Positions 10,705-22,770 of a DNA stretch of 64,000 bases are shown here, piece after piece (the first letter of the stretch is position 1; each line of letters opens with the position of its first letter). The translations under genes and the position numbers were made by a program. Below the pieces are notes generated by a model, which saw nothing but the letters and a program-made list of their open reading frames with translations, did not search any database and was not told where the DNA came from. The DNA is from Cristatella mucedo (lineage: Eukaryota; Bryozoa; Phylactolaemata; Cristatellidae): the NCBI GenBank assembly GCA_009760855.2, contig WPIO01000051.1, forward strand, positions 490,001-554,000, in the 5' to 3' direction.

Positions 10705-12879
10705 TAGCAGGCACGCTGGTCGCAAGTCATGTATGCAAGCTAAAAGCAAATCTCTGATTACCAATCAGCAGCCTCTGTTCGTAGCCTCTGGTTGACATCT
10801 TGCACAGCGGGTTGTAAAGACGAGGTCAACGAGTCCAGTACCCATCTGGGACTAATTATCTGGCACCAACTGCAGTTGTTTCCTAGCCTCTGTCTCGTGC
10901 GACAGGTGCTATTGGCAAACTCAAGGCCACGTCGTATTTTTCGTGGCTATGAATATGACACCTATCGCTGCTGCTGCTAGTCCGAGAACCATTTAATTCT
11001 TTAGTGTCTACGAACTGCTACATGGCCGTTGGTCGGGGCTAACGTTGCTGTAACTCGAGGAAACTACCGTGACAGCTAATTATTCATAACCTAATAACCA
11101 ACCCGACCGTGCTGACAGAGGCCAGGCACTGCAGAAGTAATTCTTACTGCATTTGAGTTATAACTGGCACTGTACGAGTTTATGCAGCTTTACGCCTCAC
11201 ATGCTACCTAAATGATACAATTTTAGACTAAAAGCATCCCCAAACGGTCGCTGCTTTGAGCAAGAGCGATATAGCTAGGAGGCAGTTGTGCAGAACACCA
11301 TGGAATAGCAGCTGGCATTTGGTCGTGAGTTAAATTAGAGAAGGGAACAAACAGTGCTGGAAATGGTAGTGACTGGATCAGACGGCAACACAACTGGGCT
11401 GTTGGAAAAGCAAGAGAAAAGGCTGAGGACGCACCGAGTAGATTAATTTCCGGAGAGAAGTCATCGGAGATTTATCGTCGCAGATTTTCATAAGGAACAC
11501 CTACTAAGCCTGCAACAAACTTCTACAGCTTACTGAAATACGGTTATAGTTTTTAAGTGACCGTACTTTTAATCAGGTGATAGCTGCATACAACGATCGA
11601 CTATAGACTCCCTAAAGACACAGGTCGAGTGAAAGGAAAGAAAGAGAATAAGCCGAAACAGTGCATCTTGCTCGATATTATGACAGAGTACATTTGGAGC
11701 TGTATTTACTAGTTCAGAACTGAGTGGATCGAGCTCTCGGCTTGCAGGCGAGTAATTTGCTAGGTCAGCGTCCTGTTCTAATTACAATAATTACAAGCAT
11801 TGTTTACACAGTCTGATCATCGAGCTGAATGCGTCGAATGCTGGTTCGGTTGTAACTCGTTCGCGTAATGAGGGTTCTTCTACAATGCCTGGCATACTAA
11901 AGCTATCTGAAGCCTGCAAAAATATTTATTAATGGCAAAACCAAAAAATATGCTCTTATTAAATATCCATGAGTGCGACGTCGTCCAAGGCAATTCTCTA
12001 GGACCTTCCATGTCAGGCCAGGCATATAGGGCACTAACCTCTGCAGCGTCTCATCCGCTGGAGTGCATACCACCGAGCCGAGGTACTCTGTAAACATTGA
12101 TCACTGGTTTAGGCGGTACAAACCACCTCAGCTGCCTGTCAGTATTGTTCCACTGTCATTGAATGGCTTTAAGTCAGTTGACGGGCTGGGCTTCTGCTTC
12201 AGCACCAAATAAAATCTTTCCGAAAGTACTTCATAGTCAGACAGTATATTTATTTGCTAACTTCATCTTGCTGCCAAACGAAAAGACCCCAAGCAGACTA
12301 ATTGAGCTTTAAAATCCATATTGCTTGAACAGAAATAACTTCAAAAATTTACTTTTTAATGAATCAACTGTAATGCTGTAAGTGCATCTAAATACATAGC
12401 GAACCTACTACGTAAGTTAGCTTTTCCACTGAGAACCAAATGATAGTCGGCTTTGCGGCTAATTCTAATTCTGTTTTAAAACAAAGAGCAACTGCAGGAT
12501 GCCTGTCGAAGGACTGAGCACCAAAGTATGGGGCCGAAAGCGAGCCAAAAATGAATCCACAACTTCTACATTCCCGTTCCAGTGCTCCACTGCTTAAGGT
12601 TACGAGAATACTCTCCTAGAGCTAGTGCTCTAAGCAAATATATAAGCCATTGACTTTACAGTGCTACTTGTGACGTTGAACCGAATGCCGTTGTGTATCG
12701 TGAGTGAATGCGCACTTACTATTGCATATTTTGAAGCCAACTGAAACATTGCGCCACCAGTGATTCAAGACGGGAGATCGGACACTTGGCACGACTGCAA
12801 GAGGGTCCAAGCAAGTCAAGGAAATCGCTGAAAGTAGTCTCCATGGTATCTTTGGCAACCCGTGAATGGTTAATCATGT
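10705..12879. other. No recognisable feature
   Basis: I see no gene, RNA or repeat that can be supported. Scattered frames of 60-70 codons on both strands lack motifs and splice context. Confidence 0.35.
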
Positions 12880-13198
12880 CGGTGCAGCCTTTTAGAAGCG
12901 ATTAGAAGAAACTAGCAAAATTCGCAGGAATGCGGACTTTGGCAGAGTCTGCATGCTTGGTTTGCTGCATCTCTCAGCAGCGTTTGACGCAAATGATCAC
13001 CGAGTCCTTCTAGAGTACTCGTCAGCTCTACCTGAGCATCATAGGCCCTGCACGGCAATGGCTCAGGTCATATCTCCCTGGGAGACTCCATAATATTGAT
13101 TTCAACCGGCAAGCCGACCAGCCGAAGGGCCTCTAAATTACGGAGTACTCCGGGGATCAGCGCTGGGTAAACTTGCTTTGCCACAATGTATACTCTAG
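12880..13198 (+). mobile_element. LINE family A, reverse transcriptase core fragment
   Basis: The plus strand matches the palm region of LINE A: a Leu-Leu-His-Leu-Ser-Ala-Ala-Phe-Asp segment near 12957-12990, then the Trp-Phe-Arg-Ser-Tyr-Leu-Ser-Gly-Arg region, and a degraded Tyr-Gly-Val-Pro-Gln-Gly-Ser segment ending at tatactct (about 13196). Frameshifts are frequent. The match stops there and resumes at 14364 with the next part of the ORF, so this and the 14364-15445 fragment are probably one copy split by a 1.17 kb block. Confidence 0.75.
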
Positions 13199-13484
13199 GT
13201 GAGAGAACTGTGACTCGGGTGACATGACTAATCATTCGAACCATCCGTGCTACGCATCGAGCTAAGCAGCGGCGTGCTGTAGAGCTGGCGAGAGCACTGA
13301 CAATGGCTAGAAGCCGGTGGATCGACGGGTTAGCAGCAATTAAACACACGTGGGACATCCATCGATACATCAGTTTGCCTAAGCTGTCACGAGCTGCGAG
13401 CTGTTGCTTCGGCATGAATTTGGCTCGGCAGTGGAAAAAATTGCTTGCATATGTGATACAATGGCTGCCTGGAGATGCATGACG

Positions 13485-13486
<2 letters not shown>

Positions 13487-13547
<61 letters not shown>
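13487..13547. repeat. (GA)n microsatellite
   Basis: About 30 GA units bordering a GACGGAGGCA-type minisatellite. Confidence 0.95.
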
Positions 13548-13558
<11 letters not shown>

Positions 13559-13560
13559 CG

Positions 13561-13999
13561 GAGACGGAGGCAGACGAAGGCAGACGAAGGCAGACTGAGG
13601 CAGACTGAGGCAGACTGGGGCAGATTGGGGCAGACTGGGGCAGACTGGGGCAGACGGAGGCAGACGGAGGCAGACGGAGGCAGACGGAGGCAGACGGAGG
13701 CAGACGGAGGCAGACGGAGGCAGACGGAGGCAGACGGAGGCAGACGGAGGCAGACGGAGGCAGACGGAGGCAGACGGAGGCAGACGGAGGCAGACGGAGG
13801 CAGACGGAGGCAGACGGAGGCAGACGGAGGCAGACGAAGGCAGACGGAGGCAGACGGAGGCAGACGGAGGCAGACGGAGGCAGACGGAGGCAGACGGAGG
13901 CAGACGGAGGCAGACGGAGGCAGACGGAGGCAGACGGAGGCAGACGGAGGCAGACGGGGGGCAGACGGAGGCAGACGGAGGCAGACGGAGGCAGACGGA
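13561..13999. repeat. 10-bp minisatellite, unit cagacggagg
   Basis: About 43 tandem copies of a 10-bp unit. The left edge holds variants (cagacgaagg, cagactgagg, cagactgggg, cagattgggg). The centre is almost uniform, and a 1-base phase slip occurs near 13957. Because 10 is not divisible by 3 and the unit contains no stop, both strands stay open across the array. That creates false frames of up to 353 codons (minus 14129-13068; plus 13475-14131). Confidence 0.95.
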
Positions 14000-14090
14000 G
14001 AGAAACAGAGACAGGGAAGGAGAGAAACAGAGACAGGGAAGGGGAGAGAGAGAGAGAGAGAGAGAGAAAGACAAAGAAGGAGAGAGAGAA
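14000..14090. repeat. GA-rich array flanking the minisatellite
   Basis: Two copies of a 22-bp unit (gagaaacagagacagggaag with slight variation) are followed by (GA)n with AAAG interruptions. The composition continues that of the minisatellite. Confidence 0.88.
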
Positions 14091-14363
14091 AGCAGGATCC
14101 CTTACCTCTAGTAGCCGTCTATAGCACATAGACTACGCTGGACCGACGTCGTTTTTAATAGTGACTAGTGCTAGAGATGGGAAACTTGTCTTTCGGTAGA
14201 ATGGTCTCTACCCAGCCTGATGACAGGCCTGCGTAAAGGGCTGTCACGCTTACTCTCTTGCCGTTGTCATTGCAAAGCACGTGAGACTTTCGTTTCCAAG
14301 AAAATGACGACAAATGTGCAGGTGCTTTCACACCTTTCTGCGTTAAAGTACTCTTCTCAGCTC

Positions 14364-15445
14364 CCTAGCCGGTCGTATTGATGACAATTATACGTGGACT
14401 TCAGATAATGTTGTCTAATTAAATGACAATAAAACCAACTTACTGTTTATGGAAAGACCTAGTGTTCCTCAGCAATTGTGATCCAAATCCTCGAAATGAG
14501 CTTTGCTGGCATATCTCCTGTGGAATCTGCGAAAAATCTAGGTGTCGTATTCCAAAGCTACCTTTCATTAGACGACAAAATCTGTTTCACAGTCAAGTCT
14601 GCCTACTTTCAGGTACGCAACGCTGCAAACATTCGGGCTCGCTTAGATAGTGGTGCCGCGTCCGCATCGGTCCTTGTAACATCCCGTCTCAATTTCGCTC
14701 AGATTCACTGCGAGGCAGTCTTCAGATCTTTGCAATTGAAAAAAAGAGAAAATAGAAATAGAAATAGAATAAATAGAAATAGAAAATAGAAGCTAACAGT
14801 CGACTCAAGATTTTGCTACTAGGACTCGACTTTCGCGAGCATCACAGTTTTGACGCTTTGCGGAGCTGCTGCCGCTCCCCATCCAGCATGTCGGCTTTGA
14901 GGCTTCGTCACTAATGTTCATGTCCCGTTTGTCTCTGGCACCGGCCTACCTAGAGCCGAGCTATTTCCCAATCAGAGGCATCTAGGTGTTGAATCGCCCG
15001 CTTTCGTCACCTAAGTCGTATAGCTTTGTCTCTAACCAACCGTTAATCCATCAACGACATTGCCTTTAATTGGCAAGCCTGCGAAGCTCGGAACTAACTT
15101 TTGACTTTTGCACATGACATCCCCCCAGAATGACGACATCTGAATATATCAAGAACTTTTAAAACACACTTGTTTGGGACGGCATTTAGTGGGTCCCTGT
15201 CATTCGACCTTCATGTGCTTATGCATGCTGACACTGTGCATGCTGCCACTAACCACATTTGCATGCTGACCCTGTGCATGTCACCCCTAACCATGTTATT
15301 CATTTTGTTTGTTTATCAAGCATGATATTACTCACCATTCATGTGCATTTCCCTTTGCAGCAAATGTAAAGCACACAGAGAGAGATTGAGTTCTCTGAAG
15401 GCGCTTTATCAAGTGCATTATTATTATTATTATTATAATCTACAG
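14364..15445 (+). mobile_element. LINE family A, 3' portion
   Basis: This continues the LINE A ORF from the Ile-Asp-Asp-Ile-Arg-Ser-Trp region and the Asn-Asp-Asp-Lys-Thr-Asn segment (about 14420). It runs through ISPVESAKNLGVVFQSYLSL, the conserved Ser-Ala-Tyr-Phe-Gln stretch, the C-terminus and a long 3' untranslated region (repeated gcatgctgac-cctgtgcatg phrases). It ends in the hairpin at 15367-15407 and (ATT)n at 15417-15436. Frameshifts and an A-rich insertion near 14740-14790 disable it. Confidence 0.85.
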
Positions 15446-16150
15446 GCCATAGCGCTTCGCACAGCATTGGTCGGGTCAGTAAGAGTACTCACTTTGTGTT
15501 CGGTATTTGTTGACACAGGGAATGTTAACACTAACCAAGAAATATAACTCCTTATGGGGACTTTTTTAAATGCCCAGAACAATTTTTATTTATCTTCAGG
15601 TATTATTCAAACGTCATTACTATTATAAGTAAACTTGAGGGTTGTTTACTGTGTTTACCCTAGCTTACAAGGGTGAACAGGAAAGCATAAGTCACTGTGT
15701 TCACCTGCTTCTACGACGAACTAGCGGCTAACCTACATTTAGCTTAAAAGAAGGAGAATATAAAGGAGAGCACTAAAAGTCATACGGTCATAAGCATGCG
15801 ATAGCGAAAGAAACCTACTACCAACCACAGTAAGACCAAAAATATGATGGGAAGAAACGCTGTAGGTAAAGACGAACGGGTGGTAAGACCGGCGGGGTGC
15901 ATGGATTCTGGATCTGGATTTTGCATGCGGATCGGATCATTGCACAACAGAACGAACAGCGCAAGATCGGCCGCATTAGAAGGCGGCAGCGAAGTGCGGT
16001 GCGGGTTGCATCGCAGGTTGGCGTCAAGCATAATCGAATTACTCGGTCAATCCGCCATCAGGCCAAGAGAGATTTTAGTCTGGCGCCTGCGGTTACTCAA
16101 GCTGCAGGTCTCTAGCAGTAGCTCGGTACGAAAATGAAGCCCGCCTACCC
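15446..16150. other. No supported gene
   Basis: Overlapping frames on both strands at 15780-16137 have no family resemblance. GC content rises toward the block at 16.2 kb. Confidence 0.35.
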
Positions 16151-16199
16151 GAGCAGTGACCTGGAGTGAGAAAATACCTACTGATTACGTCGGTAACTA

Positions 16200-16700
16200 C
16201 TCCAAGCTCTGTCGACCGATCAGCTGCAGGGAAACGAAGCTGCGGGAAATAAGAAGCAGAGGAGAATGCGGGAAATAAGAAGCCGCGAGCAGCGCCCCGG
16301 CCAGCGAGCCATTCGCGTCGGCGAGGCTCAGCTGAGCTGGAGCGGTCGCAGGAGCTTCGCAGGCTTCGCGGGCTTCTAACCTTGTGACTCGCTCGCTCGT
16401 CGAGCTGCTGCGGCGGCAGCGAACGTCGCCGGAATGCACAGGAATGTGCAGCTCGGCAGCAGCGTCGTCAGGGCCAGCGTTGGCGTCACTGCGTAGGCAA
16501 TCATCTACTCAGCCGAAGCAAATGCTCAAGTTTCCTCCGCCGGCTCCTGGCGGACAGCGACGGCGGCAGCAGGCTTATGAGCGTAACGTGCTAATAATTC
16601 TCACTGCAACTGAAACTACTACTGAAAGCAATCAGGCCGGAGGCAGGCGCCCCACGAAAGGTCGTGCTCGCAAGGGCACGTGACTACAGATCCTCCAATG
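16200..16700. promoter_or_regulatory. GC/CpG-rich block with two E2F-like sites
   Basis: A GC-rich, CpG-rich stretch within AT-rich surroundings. It holds two copies of gcgggaaataagaag, 26 bp apart; each contains GCGGGAAA (16242-16249 and 16268-16275), the reverse of the E2F consensus TTTCCCGC. Open frames occur on both strands here (plus 16384-16683, minus 16439-16197), but neither resembles a family I know. Promoter function is an inference from composition and motifs. Confidence 0.4.
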
Positions 16701-16822
16701 ACAACCGTTCCTTCTCAAGCAACCGCCTTAGACCCGTTAAGGGCTGGTGCTGCTTTGCACGTAGGTAAGGGACCAAAAGACAATTTGTAAGTTTTTCAGG
16801 ATTTTAATTCCAAGTGGGTCTC

Positions 16823-17300
<478 letters not shown>

Positions 17301-17333
17301 GAGTTAGTGATAACTAATCTGTAACTACAAACC

Positions 17334-17508
17334 ATACATGCATGCTGACCCTATGCATGTCGCCCCAATCCATGTTACTTTTGATTTTTATTGAACATGT
17401 TACCACTAACCATTCAAGCGTGCTTCCTTTGCAGCAAATGTAAAGCGCTTAGAAAGAAAATGAGTTCTCTGAGGACGCTATATTGAATGCGTTATTATTA
17501 TTATTATA
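17334..17508 (+). mobile_element. LINE family A, 3' untranslated fragment
   Basis: This fragment contains the family's gcatgctgaccctatgcatg phrase, the aagcgtgcttcctttgcagc stretch, the hairpin (taaagcgcttagaaag ... gaggacgct) and (ATT)n at 17492-17505. The 5' end abuts the GA array. Confidence 0.88.
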
Positions 17509-18736
17509 ACCATCAGGATACGAAATGCATTGAGCACTACCTTTTAAAATCAGGTTGATATGCTTAAAACATATGTAACCTACTGTTTACGATCGCAGAA
17601 ACTGGCCGAGTGATCTGAAATCATGTACGTCTCATCTACCTTTTCAAGTCTGGCTATGCAGTACGGTAAGATAGAATTATGTTTGCCTGCCACATTGGTT
17701 TGGCCAAGGCTTAATGTTATAGCCTCAAATGATTAATGTCGTGTGCTCAAGCCCTGTACAATAGGTCAAGTGCCTAGATAGAGATAAAGCTCTCTTAGTG
17801 TACTACACAAGAGACTTACAAAAGACATATTTGTGTTATGATTTAACCATCGAGAGCTCTTAACTGAATCTTCTCATTTAGACCATATACTTTTATTGTA
17901 AGTTTATATTAAGTAATTTGGGTACCGTGAATCAATTATTATTTACTGATAGATAGAAGTATACGATAAATTTACGTAGCACAGCTAAAACAAGGAAACT
18001 AGCTTTATATTTGAAAGCGGGCCACTCATTTACATCGAGTAAATTGTGGGGCATTTGGAAGACAGTTCATCAGCTCCCGCATTACCAATATATCGGTCAG
18101 TGACATTAATCTATATGGCACTCCTCTTCTGATAATATCGGACTTCACGAACTCCTGATGTAAGTCAAAAATATGCTTCTAGCTGAAATTTTCATTGAAA
18201 TCGGTCTGCAATCATGCCATTTCTTAAATTCCGATTTTGCAGCTATTTTGAATTGAAGATTCTCATGCTAGTGTGTACACAAAACTATTAAAAACTGAGT
18301 AAATGCTTTCAATCGCAGATTTGCTATATATTAGCTGGCGATTGTTACTCCACGGCTTCCTGAGTATTTCTTACAGTATCCATAGGCATCCTAACCAAAT
18401 AGTAAATTTGCTGTATATTTCTTTGTGTCGCTACTATGCCAGTTAATGTTTAGCTATCAACATAGGCATAAGTGCCGCCAAAGGTAATTTGCATTTAGGG
18501 TACCGATGATGGGTTTATCTTTCACAATTTTACGTTGGAGAATGTTCATTTTTTTGCATAAAGCGTTGAAAAAGTTGTGCAAAAAGCAGCAAATAGTGAG
18601 AGCTGGCTTTTATATGAGACTGCAGCTGAAGAGCATCAATCAAAATAAATATAGAAGTAGTTTCTGGTACTCCAAAGCAGCGCCCATGGAGCTCAAGTTG
18701 AGTTTTCATCATCTTTAAATAAAATAAATATATAAT
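17509..18736. other. No recognisable feature
   Basis: AT-rich DNA with no supported gene or repeat. Confidence 0.35.
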
Positions 18737-18870
18737 TCATTTGTTTAGGACACTAAGCGAACTTGATCTTTATTTAGGCGCGTCACATTTGCCTCGGGGC
18801 TGGAGCCCAAGACCTCAGCCCGACCTTGATCGGTGCGAGTACCTTAACCACTGGTCCAAACCAGCTCGGC
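18737..18870 (-). mobile_element. SINE1 copy
   Basis: This minus-strand SINE1 has its tRNA-like head at the right (ccactggtccaaaccagctc reads as the A-box region in reverse) and the B-box region at gggctggagcccaagacctc. The LINE A-like tail lies at the left with a partly decayed hairpin, next to an AT-rich run. Confidence 0.8.
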
Positions 18871-19383
18871 TAAGTTGTAAACTTCGACCGACAATGCAGA
18901 CATACAATATAATCGGTACCATCATTATATTTCACGGTAGGAAACCCCAGTGCTTAAACCCAATGGCAGTGGCAGAATTTGAGTAAGCACAGTGCCTAAT
19001 GGTGCGACACAGGTGATAGCTATCACGAAAAGCTGTCATTTCAGAATTGAATCATAGATTAGAAGGCCATGCTACCTAATTGTCGTAGATTATTGAAACC
19101 TTTAGAGACGCCCGGCCTATGAAATTAAAGCGAAACTTTTGGAGGAGGTTACAAGGTCTTCATTTCTAATTCAAGAGTACGCGTCAATTTCTTTCGCCTC
19201 ATCACGAGGCAAAAAGATCTTAAGAAAAATAGTGGGTATACGAAGGCAATTACATATTGATCCTTGGACACTGGATACTGGAGCCTTGAACAATTGAAAT
19301 TTTGGCCTTAGGCTGCTGGCATTTTAGCGAAGAGTGAAGATCCGCACAATTGCCCAGTTCGCAACACATAAGGAACACCTTCA
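18871..19383. other. Possible 5' end of the LINE B copy
   Basis: No gene or repeat can be assigned on its own evidence. Part of this stretch may be the 5' untranslated region of the LINE B element that becomes recognisable after 19.4 kb. Confidence 0.3.
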
Positions 19384-20280
19384 TTGTTAAAGTCCATGAG
19401 ACACAAAGATGTGGATTGCTATTACTTAGCAGCAAGCGCATGCACACATACTAAATCCGTCAGTAGTTGTTATCGAAGCCTTAAATGCGAGTCTGTCAGG
19501 TCTTTGATCAAGTTGATACATAAACTAAATGGAAATTTTGCTTCGCTCCACATAGAAGCATACAGAAGATTTCATTGCCCCTTAAATTGCTTCACCAGTT
19601 CTTTTAATTCTGGAATGGCCGCAGTGTCCAGCTCTGGCCAGCTACTACTATTTGGGCCGGACGCAAACGGAGGAGAATACAAGCCACTTCATCGCCGTCA
19701 CACAGTTGTTGGACAGCCTCTTAAATTCCGCCAACTAAATGTCCGCTCGCTAAAAGCCAAGGGGTTACTTATCCACGATCAGGTGGTCCAGGAGAAGCTA
19801 GATGTATTTCTGCTTACCGAAACTTGGATGATGCCTTGTTCCAGTAGTTGTATTTCTGAGACCACTCCAACCGCGTTCTCATTCCATCAGTCTATGCGTT
19901 CTGACAAGGTTGGTGGCCAGGTTGCAATTGTTGTTCGCGAATCGTTTAGCTACAATATGTGCATCTTTTCGCGTGGGCCATCGTTTGAATCGCTTGTAAT
20001 CAAGTCTTCATCAAAGACAATGCCTCTCGCTGTTGTGATATACCGGCCTCCTTCTGGCTGTCTAAACTTGTTTATGCGGGAGTTTTCAGAGTTCCACGCT
20101 AAAATATTTGTGTGTGACAGGCCGTTACTGATTGTAGGAGACTTCAATATTCACTTTGACAAGCCTTGCACCAGCCAGGTCCGCTCATTTCTTGACTGTC
20201 TGGAGAATTTTGGTTTGGCCCAATACGTTAATCATAGCACCCACGTCTGTGGCCACCTTCTATATCTCGGGATCACTTAG
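19384..20280 (+). pseudogene. LINE B endonuclease domain, truncated frame
   Basis: This 298-codon frame holds the N-terminal endonuclease of LINE B. The catalytic Glu lies in LLTETW (about residue 146) and the Asp/Asn pair in GDFNIHFD (about residues 253-260). The domain's last motif (Ser-Asp-His) falls after the stop at 20278, at 20326-20334, so the enzyme is cut before its final catalytic residues. The first about 75 codons match nothing I recognise and may be linker or upstream LINE sequence. Confidence 0.75.
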
Positions 20281-20301
20281 GATGTCCTCCCAACGGACCT
20301 T

Positions 20302-20724
20302 GTGGTGTGGCCACTGACCCCATCAGATCATTGTTCAGTCTTCTTTACTGTTCCTGCTCCTTTGTACATACGGGGTAATGTCGAATCTGTCAAACGACGT
20401 AACTTACAAAACATTGACATGGACAAGTTTTTGAAATCTGTATGTGATGCAGGTCTTCTATATCTGCATTCAGACTCCACCGGCAGCCTCGATAACCTCA
20501 CTGATGCTATGAGCATGACACTCAGGAGTACTCGTGACAAGCAAGCTCCCGTTCATTCTAACCGCATTCGAAGTCGTGGAGATTCCTTTCAATTTACAAA
20601 TAAACTCCTAAAAATGAGCCAGGTTCAGCGCTGGCTTGAACGTCGTTTGAAGAAATCGGGGTCTGATGACGATCTTGTCAATTTCAAAGACTTCCTTCGA
20701 GTTTACACCCGAAAGCTTAAATAA
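20302..20724 (+). pseudogene. LINE B endonuclease end and linker, frame fragment
   Basis: The 140-codon frame begins WPLTPSDHCSVFF (the final Ser-Asp-His motif of the endonuclease) and continues into the basic linker that precedes reverse transcriptase (RWLERRLKKSG, LVNFKDFLRVYTRKLK). A stop follows. The equivalent segment of the minus-strand copy at 26.6-28.8 kb continues without a stop, so the stop here is a mutation. Confidence 0.75.
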
Positions 20725-21748
20725 ACCAGGGCTTCGTTTTTCATTCGAAAGCTGAATTTCTGCGATTCGAACATTAAACAGTAAATTTTTAAGAATGAAT
20801 AATATAAGAACGTTCGGACATTAAACAGTAGATTTATAAGACAGTAAACCATTTACTGGTCAATGCTGTGAGGTCTGACTCCCCAGATATTAAGGGCTCA
20901 GCCAAAAAGTTTTCAGCCTTCTTAGCTGAAAAAACTATGCACATTCGTGCCTCCATTAAGCCCCCTCCGACTAAACCCATCGCGGTTCCACAACCTGTGA
21001 CCTTCCTTAAAAGGTTCTCCAAGGTTTCTGCATGCGATCTGGCTACCTTAATAAGGTCTAGCAAAAAGAGCTCGTCTCCTGAAGACCTTATACCCTCATA
21101 TATGTGGTCTTCACTAGCAGACCAACTTAGCCCTGCCATAATCAAGATTTATAATGCTTCTTTGCAAAAGGGGTCGTCCCAAGTCCTTCAAATCAGCAAT
21201 CGTTAGACCCATTCATAAAAAGCCAGGATTAGACGCAGAGGTCCTTGCCAAGTATCGCCAAGTTTCCCCTCTTCCTTTCATATCAAAGATTCTTGAAAAA
21301 ATTGTTGCTAAGCAGCTGGTTGAGCATATTGAAAATAATGGAATGTCAGAAACATTTTAATCAGGGTTTAAGAGGCAGCACTCCACTGAAACTGCTCTCC
21401 TCCGTGTAAACAATGACATTCTACGTGGCAACGACGACGGGAATGTCACTGCCCTAGCTCTGCTAGATCTGCTGCCTTCGACACCATTGATCACGATTTT
21501 CTGCTCGAACGATTGAGAGCAACGCTCAGTCTGGCAGACGAAGCACTGACGTGATATAAATCGTACTTGTATGATCGTGTTCAATCCGTGTCGTGTGGGG
21601 GTCAGGTCTCACACACGAGAAGGGTCACAAATAGAGTCCCTCATGTGTCAGTACTCGGTCCCTTGCTGTTCTCCATTTATACATGACCTCTAGGAAAGGT
21701 CATTAAGGCTCATGAAATAGATATCACTTCTATGCTGATGATGCTTAG

Positions 21749-22237
21749 TTGTATTTGTCATTCAAACCGTCGGAATCTGCTGCAACAACTGAGAAACTGA
21801 ATGTTTGCCATGCCGATATTCAATCCTGGATGTCTGAAAACTTCCTGAAATTAAATGATGATAAAACCAAACTGCTGCACATAGGACACCCTAAGCGTTT
21901 AGCTGGATTAAAAGGCTTTGCTCTTCTTATAGGTTATGCTATTGTGCGACCATCACCATGCGCTCGAAATTTAGGTATCGTTTTCAACAACTGCCTCAAT
22001 TTTAAAAGCTTCATTCAGAAGACTGCTTCTACAGATAACCATCTCGTCCGATCCCTATCGAAGATTAGGAGCTGTTTCTCACAGTGGCTTGTGAAAGATT
22101 TAACTAGCTCCTTAGTTCTGTCTCGGCTTGATTATTGCAATTCCCTCTTGGCTGGGCTGATAAAGAAAGCCAATAGGCCACTGCAGCAGACTATGAATAT
22201 GGCTGCAAGGCTAGGTCTTAAAGTCCCAGCGATTTGA
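21749..22237 (+). pseudogene. LINE B reverse transcriptase C-terminal frame fragment
   Basis: This 162-codon frame starts just after the YADD motif (LYLSFKPSE) and includes MSENFLKLNDDKTKLLHIGH, ARNLGIVFNNCLNFKSFI and LVLSRLDYCNSLLAGLIKKA. It ends by frameshift at the Arg-Leu-Gly-Leu-Lys-Val segment. The rest of the C-terminus continues in other frames to about 22540. Confidence 0.78.
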
Positions 22238-22770
22238 GCACGTGTCTCCTTTGCTAAAAGAGCTAGGATGGATGCCGGTTGAGCAACGGATACAGAGCAA
22301 AGTTCTTACACTGACCCACAAGACTTGGCTCTTTCGTACCTAGCTGAACTGCTGCACCAGTTTCAGCCTGTTGGCGCCCTTCAGGTCCTGTGTGGACAAT
22401 AAATTAGCTGTTTCATTCCTCCGCTTAAAGACCGTTGGCGACAGAAGCTTTAGCTCTGCAGGTCATAGACTGTGGAACTCGCTTCCACAATTTTTAGGCA
22501 ACAGCAACTATTCTCCTACTACCGACTATGGCTCATCCTTTTCAGCGGTCCTGAGCTGCTACTTCCATGCTACACACTACCTCAAATGCTCTCCTGACTC
22601 TGCTATGCTTCCCACTTTCTCTTTATTGCGTGAGACGAAGTCTGTTGGCTACCAAATGCATACCGAAAGCCGCTTAGGCTGTGAGTTCGCTAAACAAAAC
22701 TCTCCTGCATAACACCCACGTGATCTGTATGACTTTGTGGAATTACAGACGGAGATACATTACATTACAT

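Larger units (their letters stand above)
19384..22770 (+). mobile_element. LINE family B, near full-length decayed copy (EN + RT)
   Basis: This is the most complete LINE B copy. An apurinic-type endonuclease is encoded first, then reverse transcriptase, then a 3' untranslated region ending in (ACATT)n at 22755-22770. Endonuclease hallmarks appear in order: RQLNVRSL, LLTETW, VVIYRPP, LLIVGDFNIHFD and, in a shifted frame, PSDHCSVFF. The polymerase region shows the fingers segment (AIVRPIHKKPG, then YRQVSPLPFISKILEKIV), HSTETALLRVNNDIL, a damaged ALLDL, and YADDA followed by a stop before LYLSF. It ends with NFLKLNDDKTKLLHIGHPKR and LSRLDYCNSLLAGL. Stops at 20278, 20722 and 21358 and several frameshifts make it a pseudo-element. 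The architecture fits the L2/CR1 group of LINEs. The exact 5' end is not clear. Confidence 0.88.

Noticed and set aside
13561-13999. Regular repeat array considered as CRISPR
   Set aside because: The units are contiguous 10-mers without spacers in a eukaryotic sequence.
13068-14131. Frames of 353, 231 and 218 codons on both strands
   Set aside because: They translate a 10-bp minisatellite and GA arrays; the unit has no stop in any frame. The peptide repeats have no complexity.
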